From assembly GCA_046160725.1 (NCBI GenBank), contig JBJXHB010000556.1:1-10347 (forward strand): a stretch of 10,347 bases of DNA, written 5' to 3'. How positions within the stretch are numbered: the first letter of the stretch is position 1; each line of letters begins with the position of its first letter. The stretch is from JBJXHB01 sp046160725. GTDB taxonomy: Bacteria; Pseudomonadota; Gammaproteobacteria; Burkholderiales; Burkholderiaceae_C. Below, piece by piece: positions 5,739-10,347 of this stretch. The position numbers and the translations under genes are program-made. The notes beneath the pieces were generated by a model, which saw only the letters and a program-made list of their open reading frames with translations, was not told where the DNA came from and ran no database searches.

Positions 5739-5831
5739 CGGAAGGGAGAGGGAGTCGAACCCTCCCGGCAGCGCGTGGCGCCACCCACCGGGTTTGAAGC
5801 CCGGCCGATCCACCGGGATCGTTGCCCTTCC
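5739..5831 (-). tRNA. selC: tRNA-Sec (anticodon TCA)
   Basis: Selenocysteine tRNA, charged with serine and converted by SelA for UGA decoding by SelB. 93 nt to the discriminator G. Elements 5' to 3': acceptor GGAAGGGC (5831-5824); 6-bp D stem CGATCC/GGATCG with the short CGGT loop; 6-bp anticodon stem GCCGGG/CCCGGT around CTTCAAA, anticodon TCA at 5797-5795; long variable arm GGTGGCG/CGCTGCC (7 bp, two G-U pairs, loop CCACG); T arm GAGGG-TTCGACT-CCCTC; acceptor 3' strand TCCCTTCC, discriminator G. The 6-bp D stem, long extra arm and lengthened acceptor are diagnostic and resemble E. coli selC. The genome then reads CCG, so CCA is not encoded. The eighth acceptor pair (5824:5747) is a C-U mismatch. 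It starts 4 nt after the selB stop, so it must be cut from the operon transcript. Confidence 0.97.
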
Positions 5832-5835
5832 ATGA

Positions 5836-7809
5836 TCATGCGCATCCTGCCAGCTTCGGCGCCGTTTCCGGCGCCGCCGGCATCGGGAACAACGCCGAGT
5901 CCGGCCGCAGCCGGTGGCTGTCGCCGACCCGCCGCAGCAGGCCGATGCGGTCGAAGTATTCCAGCACCTGGATCGCCCGCTTGCGGCCCAGGCCGGTGGC
6001 GTCGCGGAAGCTGGCGGCGCGCACCTCGCCCTCGGCCTGCGCCACCTGGCGCACCAGGGCGGCCAGGCGCAGCATCGTCGCCTCGGCGTAGTACAGGTCG
6101 CGCACCACCTGGTGCAGGTCGCCGCGCTGGGCCAGCCGGGCCAGCGTGGTGCGCATCAGCACCTCGCCCTCGGCCGCGTCGCGTGCCAGGTCGCGCACCC
6201 AGGCGCCCTCGAAGCCGGTGGCCAGCAGCATCGGGCCGGTCTTCTGGGCGATGCGCTCGTCCACCGCCGACAGCCGCAGCCCATGCTCCGGCAGATGCAC
6301 GACCGCGCCACGCTGGCGCAGCAGGCCCTGCGCCAGCCAGCGCTCCAGCAGCCCGCGCCACAGCGGCAGCGGCAGGCGCGGCGCGGCCAGGCGCCGCAGG
6401 CGCGCGGTGTCGGGGCCCAGTTCCTCGGGCGCGCGCTGATGGAAGTCGCGCAGCGCCGGCAGCACCAGCGCCAGCACCGCATCCGCTGCGGCCGCGCCGA
6501 GCGCCATGTCCACAGCCGCCGCCTGCACCCGCAGCAGGCCCTCCGGCAGCGCCGGCAGCGCCAGCAGCCCCTCGGCCTGGCACCAGCGTTGCAGGTCCAG
6601 CCCCACCGGCGCCGCGGCCAACAGGGCGGCCACCCGCGCCGCAGCGCCGGGCAGCTGGCGGGCGGCCAGTTCGGCCAGGCGTGCCGGCGTGCGCCGGTAG
6701 CGCGTCGGCGCGAACGGGTCCAGGATCCGCCCGCCGGCCAGGGTGCGGCTGGCCGCTGCATCACGCAGCACCACCCGGTCGCCGACCCAGACGGCCAGCG
6801 GTTGGCGCAGCACCACCTGGACCAGGCCGCTTTCACCCGGCGCCAGCACATCGCCGCCGCCGGGCGCCTGCAGAACCGCCACGGTGCCGGCCTGCGCTGC
6901 GCTGCCCACATGCACCAGCACGGCCTGGCCGCTGCGCAGCGGCCGCGTCTCGGCATGCCACAGCCGCAGCTCGGCATCGAAGCGGTCGGTCTGCAGGGCC
7001 ACCGCCGGCGCGCATAGCCAGTGGCCGCGCGGCACCGCCTCCTTGGCGATGCCGGCCAGCGCAACGGCGCAGCGCTGGCCACAGTCAGCCTGCTCGACCG
7101 GCCGGTTATCGGCATGCACGCTGCGCACCCGAAGACGCGCGTCGCCCGGCACCAGGGCCAGCTCGTCGCCGTCGCGCACCGCGCCGGCAAATACGGTGCC
7201 GGTGGCCACCGTGCCGACACCGCCGAGCGTGAACGCACGGTCCACCGCCAGCCTGAAGGCCAGCGTCGGGTCGCGGCCGACCGGTGACTGTTGCGCCTGG
7301 CCGAGCAGCCAGTCGCGCAGCGCCGCCAGGCCCTCGCCGCTGGTGGCGCTGACCTCGAACACCGGGGCGCCGGCCAGGCTGCTGGGCGCCAGCAGCGCCT
7401 CGGCCTCGCGCCGCACGGCCGCGCGCCGCTGCGCATCGGCCCGGTCCACCTTGGTCAGCACCATGGCGCCGCGCCGGATGCCCAGCAGCGACAGCACCGC
7501 CAGATGCTCATGGGTCTGCGGCATCGGGCCGTCGTCGGCCGCCACCAGCAGCAGCGCCAGGTCGATGCCGGTGGCGCCGGCCAGCATGGTGTGCACCAGG
7601 CGCTCGTGGCCGGGCACGTCGATGAAGCCGATGCGTGCGCCGGCGGCCGCGTCATCGCTTGCCGGCGTGGTGTCCAGGAAGGCATAGCCCAGCTCGATGC
7701 TGATGCCGCGCTGCTTTTCCTGCGGCAGGCGGTCGGTGTCGACACCGGTCAGGGCCTTGACCAGCGTGGTCTTGCCATGGTCGATGTGACCGGCGGTGCC
7801 GACGATCAT
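5836..7809 (-). CDS. selB: Selenocysteine-specific elongation factor SelB
   Basis: GTPase that carries Sec-tRNA(Sec) to the ribosome at UGA codons marked by a SECIS hairpin in the mRNA. 657 aa (E. coli about 614). EF-Tu-like G domain: GHIDHGKT (7-14, P-loop), EKQRGISIELGYA (31-43, switch I), DVPGHE (64-69, switch II), LTKVD (118-122, guanine specificity). EF-Tu-like beta-barrel domains follow, beginning around FRLAVDRAFTLGGVGTVATGTVF. The C-terminal part is a run of winged helices; the last (about 590-640), with RKRAIQVLEYFDRIGLLRR, is the SECIS-binding type. A short tail ends in LAGCA and TGA. The start ATG 7809 overlaps the selA stop (ATGA). The extra length is Ala-rich insertion in the middle domains. 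Followed after 4 nt by selC. Confidence 0.98.
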   Translation of the reverse strand: MIVGTAGHIDHGKTTLVKALTGVDTDRLPQEKQRGISIELGYAFLDTTPASDDAAAGARIGFIDVPGHERLVHTMLAGATGIDLALLLVAADDGPMPQTHEHLAVLSLLGIRRGAMVLTKVDRADAQRRAAVRREAEALLAPSSLAGAPVFEVSATSGEGLAALRDWLLGQAQQSPVGRDPTLAFRLAVDRAFTLGGVGTVATGTVFAGAVRDGDELALVPGDARLRVRSVHADNRPVEQADCGQRCAVALAGIAKEAVPRGHWLCAPAVALQTDRFDAELRLWHAETRPLRSGQAVLVHVGSAAQAGTVAVLQAPGGGDVLAPGESGLVQVVLRQPLAVWVGDRVVLRDAAASRTLAGGRILDPFAPTRYRRTPARLAELAARQLPGAAARVAALLAAAPVGLDLQRWCQAEGLLALPALPEGLLRVQAAAVDMALGAAAADAVLALVLPALRDFHQRAPEELGPDTARLRRLAAPRLPLPLWRGLLERWLAQGLLRQRGAVVHLPEHGLRLSAVDERIAQKTGPMLLATGFEGAWVRDLARDAAEGEVLMRTTLARLAQRGDLHQVVRDLYYAEATMLRLAALVRQVAQAEGEVRAASFRDATGLGRKRAIQVLEYFDRIGLLRRVGDSHRLRPDSALFPMPAAPETAPKLAGCA

Positions 7810-9251
7810 GCGCAGGCCACCTGCAAGGGCGCCAGCTGCGCCGTGAAGACATCCGGCGCCTCCAGGCAGCGCAGGTCCAGCAGCAGGCGCCCCTGATCGA
7901 CGCGGCCGATGACGGGCACCGGCAGCGCCCGCATCGCGTCGGCCAGGCGCTGCAGCGCGCGTCCGCTGCCGCGCGCCACCACCGGCGACAGGGCCAGGCC
8001 GGCGGAAGGGAGCCGGTCCACCGGCAGCGAGCCGGAGCCGATCTGGCTCATCATGCCGACCACCTCCACCTGCCAGCGCGCACCCAGCGCCTGCGCCAGA
8101 CCTGGCTGCAGGCCCTGCGCCAGGGCCTGGATCTGCGCCAGCGGGCGCGTCAGCAGGCGCAGCGTGGGCAAGGCATCGGCCAGCAACTCCGGCCGGCGGT
8201 ACAGCAGCAGCGTGGCCTCCAGCGCGGCCAGCGGCAGCTTGCTCATGCGCAACGCCCGCTTGAGTGGATGCTTGCGGATGCGGGAGACGGCGGCCCGGCT
8301 GCCCACGATCACGCCGGCCTGCGGGCCGCCCAGCAGCTTGTCGCCGCTGAAGGTGACCACATCGCAGCCCGCCTCCACCATGTGGCGCGGCATCGGCTCC
8401 GGCGGCAGGCCGTAGGCGGCCAGGTCGACCAGTGCCCCGGCGCCGAGGTCGGTCGCCAGCGGCAGGCCATGGGCACGGGCCACGCCTGCCAGCGTCGCTT
8501 CGTCCACGGCGGCCGTGAAACCCTGCACCGCATAGTTGCTGGTGTGCACCTTCAGCAGCAGCGCGGTGCGTGGCGTGATGGCCGACACATAGTCCTGCGG
8601 ATGGGTGCGGTTGGTGGTGCCGACCTCCACCAGCCGGCAGCCGGCCGCCGCCATCACGTCCGGCATGCGGAAGGCGCCGCCGATCTCCACCAGCTCGCCG
8701 CGCGACACGATCACCTCACGCCGGCTCGCCAGCGCAGCCAGCGTCAGCAGCACCGCGGCCGCGTTGTTGTTGACCACGGTCGCGGCCTCGGCGCCGGTCA
8801 GCTCGCACAGCAGGCCCTCGACGATGGCATCGCGGTCGCCACGGCCGCCGGCGGCCAGGTCGTATTCCAGGTTGTTCGGGCCGGCCATGGCCTGCACGAC
8901 GCGCTGGATGGCCGACTCGGCCAGCACCGCGCGCCCGAGGTTGGTGTGGATGACGGTGCCGGTCAGGTTGAACACCGTCTTCAAGCGCGGCGCAAGCGCC
9001 TGATCAACCCGCTGCGCCAGGGCCGCCTGCAGGGCGGCGTCGGCCAGCGCCGCGGCCGGCAGTGCATCGGCCTGGGCCTGCTCGCGCAGCGCGGCCAGCA
9101 GCTGGCGGGCGCAGTGCACCACCAGCGTGTGTCCATGCTGCTGCTGCAGCGCCTGCGCTGCCGGGCGTTGCAGCAGCCGGTCGATGGCGGGGAGGTCTTG
9201 CGGGCGGGCCATCGAACCGTGCACGACGGATCCGGATGGTCGGCCGGTCAT
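7806..9251 (-). CDS. selA: L-seryl-tRNA(Sec) selenium transferase SelA
   Basis: PLP enzyme converting seryl-tRNA(Sec) to selenocysteinyl-tRNA(Sec) with selenophosphate as donor; a homodecamer in E. coli. 481 aa with the chosen start (E. coli 463). Collinear with the E. coli enzyme: LPAIDRLL (20-27), NLTGTVIHTNLGRA (95-108), VNNNAAAVLL (160-169), SRGELVEIGGAFR (183-195), EVGTTNRTH (209-217), KVHTSNY (234-240) and SGDKLLGGPQAG (302-313) with PLP-binding Lys305; then SQIGSGSLPVDRLPSA and PVPVIGR. The start ATG 9251 overlaps the fdhE stop (ATGA) and is supported by coupling; ATG 9212 (MARPQD) is a plausible shorter start, since the conserved region begins at LPAIDRLL. The selenophosphate comes from SelD, which is not in this window. 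Confidence 0.98.
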   Translation of the reverse strand: MTGRPSGSVVHGSMARPQDLPAIDRLLQRPAAQALQQQHGHTLVVHCARQLLAALREQAQADALPAAALADAALQAALAQRVDQALAPRLKTVFNLTGTVIHTNLGRAVLAESAIQRVVQAMAGPNNLEYDLAAGGRGDRDAIVEGLLCELTGAEAATVVNNNAAAVLLTLAALASRREVIVSRGELVEIGGAFRMPDVMAAAGCRLVEVGTTNRTHPQDYVSAITPRTALLLKVHTSNYAVQGFTAAVDEATLAGVARAHGLPLATDLGAGALVDLAAYGLPPEPMPRHMVEAGCDVVTFSGDKLLGGPQAGVIVGSRAAVSRIRKHPLKRALRMSKLPLAALEATLLLYRRPELLADALPTLRLLTRPLAQIQALAQGLQPGLAQALGARWQVEVVGMMSQIGSGSLPVDRLPSAGLALSPVVARGSGRALQRLADAMRALPVPVIGRVDQGRLLLDLRCLEAPDVFTAQLAPLQVACA

Positions 9252-10279
9252 GGTGGCGGGTCGTCCGTGGCGCTGCCGTCCGGCGCGCCGAACAACAGCA
9301 TCAGGTTGACGCCATGGCGCTGGTGCGGGCCATCGGCCACCAACAGGTCCAGGGTGATGCTGGCCAGGTCGTCGGCCACCGGCTCGGCCTGGGCGTCGCG
9401 GTCGGTGTGAAGGATCTTCAGGTAGTGGTTGCAGTCGTCGCAGGTCTCGGCCTGCACCGCCGCCTGCGCGGCGCGGCTGCGGGCTTCCTCGTCGCCGTCG
9501 TCCAGCTCCGGCAGGGCCAGCGACTGGTAGGCCACGCTCTTCTTGCTGCCGCAGTGGCTGCACTGGCCGCGCGGCACATGCCACTGCGTTGCACACAGCG
9601 AACAGTGCAGGTAGCGCTGGCCAGTGGCCTGGCCGCCATGCCGGGTGATGCTGACGGTGGGCCGGCTGCCGCAGCAGGGGCAGACGCTGCGGTCGTCGGT
9701 CAGGCCGAAGGCCTGGCCGCCGCCCTGGTGCCCGGCATGGACCGCCCCCACCAGGTGCGTCCACCAGGCCTGCAGCGCCCCAGCCACCAGCGCCGATGTG
9801 GCCAGTTCCAGCCCCTGCATCACACCGGTCAGCAGCGCATCGGCCTGGCGCTCGAACCAGTCGTCGTCGGTGGCCGGCAGCTCACCCAGGCGCTGTCGCA
9901 GCGCCGCGGGCACGTCGCCGGAGGCGTCGGCCGCCAGCGCCGCTGCCATCTGCCGGGCCGCCTGCCGCCAGGCGGCGTCGCGCGGCCAGTCCACTGCGGG
10001 CAGCGGCGGCCGGCCGGCCCGCGCGGCCGCGTCCAGATCGGCCGCCGAGGGCAGCGGCACCGCATCGCCGATGGCGGCCAGCGCGCGCTGCTGGGCCATC
10101 GCCAATGCCGCCATGAAGCGCAGGTAATCGCCCATCGCATGGCCGCCGGCCAGCTGCCGCAGCCGCATCGCGCGCTCGGCGAACATCGTCGCGCGGTCGG
10201 GCCACAGCAGGAACGGCGTGCTGCCGCCGGCCTGCGCGGCGATCTCCTCGGCGGACATCACACGGACGGTTGCGGTCAT
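9248..10279 (-). CDS. fdhE: Formate dehydrogenase accessory protein FdhE
   Basis: Cytoplasmic rubredoxin-type iron-binding protein needed for assembly of active respiratory formate dehydrogenase. 343 aa (E. coli 309). All four CxxC pairs are present: Cys200/203, Cys226/229, Cys240/243 and Cys280/283. Family blocks: PFLLWPDRATMFAERAMRLR (about 22-41), MGDYLRF (49-55), QRYLHCSLCATQWHVPR (221-237), CDDCNHYLKIL (280-290) and VADDLAS (301-307). The start is ATG 10279 because MTATVRVMSAEEI aligns with the E. coli N-terminus; an in-frame TTG 10324 or ATG 10258 is possible, and none has a good Shine-Dalgarno. It is the first gene of the Sec operon visible here. The Sec-containing formate dehydrogenase structural genes usually lie just upstream, past the right edge. 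Confidence 0.95.
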   Translation of the reverse strand: MTATVRVMSAEEIAAQAGGSTPFLLWPDRATMFAERAMRLRQLAGGHAMGDYLRFMAALAMAQQRALAAIGDAVPLPSAADLDAAARAGRPPLPAVDWPRDAAWRQAARQMAAALAADASGDVPAALRQRLGELPATDDDWFERQADALLTGVMQGLELATSALVAGALQAWWTHLVGAVHAGHQGGGQAFGLTDDRSVCPCCGSRPTVSITRHGGQATGQRYLHCSLCATQWHVPRGQCSHCGSKKSVAYQSLALPELDDGDEEARSRAAQAAVQAETCDDCNHYLKILHTDRDAQAEPVADDLASITLDLLVADGPHQRHGVNLMLLFGAPDGSATDDPPP

Positions 10280-10347
10280 GGGCAGATGCGGGGCCGGGTC
10301 AGCCGGTGGCGACACCGGCGGCAATTGAAACGAATCGGGGGCCGGCC
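10280..10347 (-). other. Short 5' region upstream of fdhE, no feature seen
   Basis: About 68 bp at the window edge before fdhE. I see no clear promoter, ribosome binding site or SECIS-like hairpin. It may be part of an intergenic gap after the structural genes of the formate dehydrogenase, which cannot be seen here. Confidence 0.2.

Noticed and set aside
5674..5784. Longer version of the GcvH-like protein starting at ATG 5784
   Set aside because: It would run through the tRNA-Sec gene and adds a low-complexity N-terminus with no family match. TTG 5673 has a well-spaced Shine-Dalgarno.
5831..5840. Perfect 10-bp palindrome CATGATCATG at the selB/selC junction as an operator
   Set aside because: It is made up of the last bases of selB, its stop and the first base of the tRNA; it is too short and lies inside the operon, so chance is likelier.
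5703..7232. Very long plus-strand open frames over selB, and similar ones over the other minus-strand genes
   Set aside because: They are extremely Arg/Pro/Ala-rich, show no recognisable family, and lie opposite genes with clear homology. They are the usual by-product of high GC content.
9252..9764. N-terminal extension of selA through the end of fdhE
   Set aside because: This stretch is the fdhE coding region read in another frame; the SelA family begins near the chosen start.
1..10347. CRISPR array, insertion sequence, prophage or attachment site
   Set aside because: No regularly spaced repeats, transposase, integrase or terminal inverted repeats were seen; coding is continuous and housekeeping-like.

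Overview
The window is very GC-rich and densely coded. Its gene content and protein sequences look like a betaproteobacterium, probably Burkholderiales of the Rubrivivax/Leptothrix/Ideonella or Comamonadaceae type. That assignment is an inference from style and gene content, because no taxonomic marker gene is present. Almost everything lies on the minus strand, with one plus-strand gene.

Right block (about 10279 down to 3078, minus strand): a long, tightly packed operon for selenocysteine and formate dehydrogenase biogenesis. In transcription order it reads fdhE (formate dehydrogenase maturation), selA (selenocysteine synthase), selB (Sec-specific elongation factor), selC (tRNA-Sec, starting 4 nt after the selB stop), a GcvH-like lipoyl-carrier protein, a DUF1801 protein, a DsrE-like protein, mobA (molybdenum cofactor guanylyltransferase) and a YdjA-type nitroreductase. 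Start/stop overlaps (ATGA at fdhE/selA, selA/selB and DUF1801/dsrE-like; TGATG at dsrE-like/mobA; a 2-nt gap at mobA/ydjA-like) argue for translational coupling. The client enzyme, a selenocysteine- and Mo-bis-MGD-containing formate dehydrogenase, is not in the window and is expected just beyond the right edge. selD is also absent.

Middle (2524-3069, plus strand): a lone Mpo1-like/DUF962 membrane protein, divergent from the left block and convergent with the right operon, with only 8 bp between the two stop codons.

Left block (2373 down to the window edge, minus strand): an EamA/DMT-family transporter, speB (agmatinase; ATGA overlap with the transporter) and a YeaE-like aldo/keto reductase cut by the left edge. 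It looks like a small agmatine/polyamine or amine-export operon.

The core Sec genes are textbook. The unexplained part is the tail of the operon: a lone lipoyl-carrier H-like protein, DUF1801, DsrE-like and YdjA-like proteins sharing a transcript with sel genes. They are candidates for an undescribed selenium/sulfur-handling or formate dehydrogenase accessory module.
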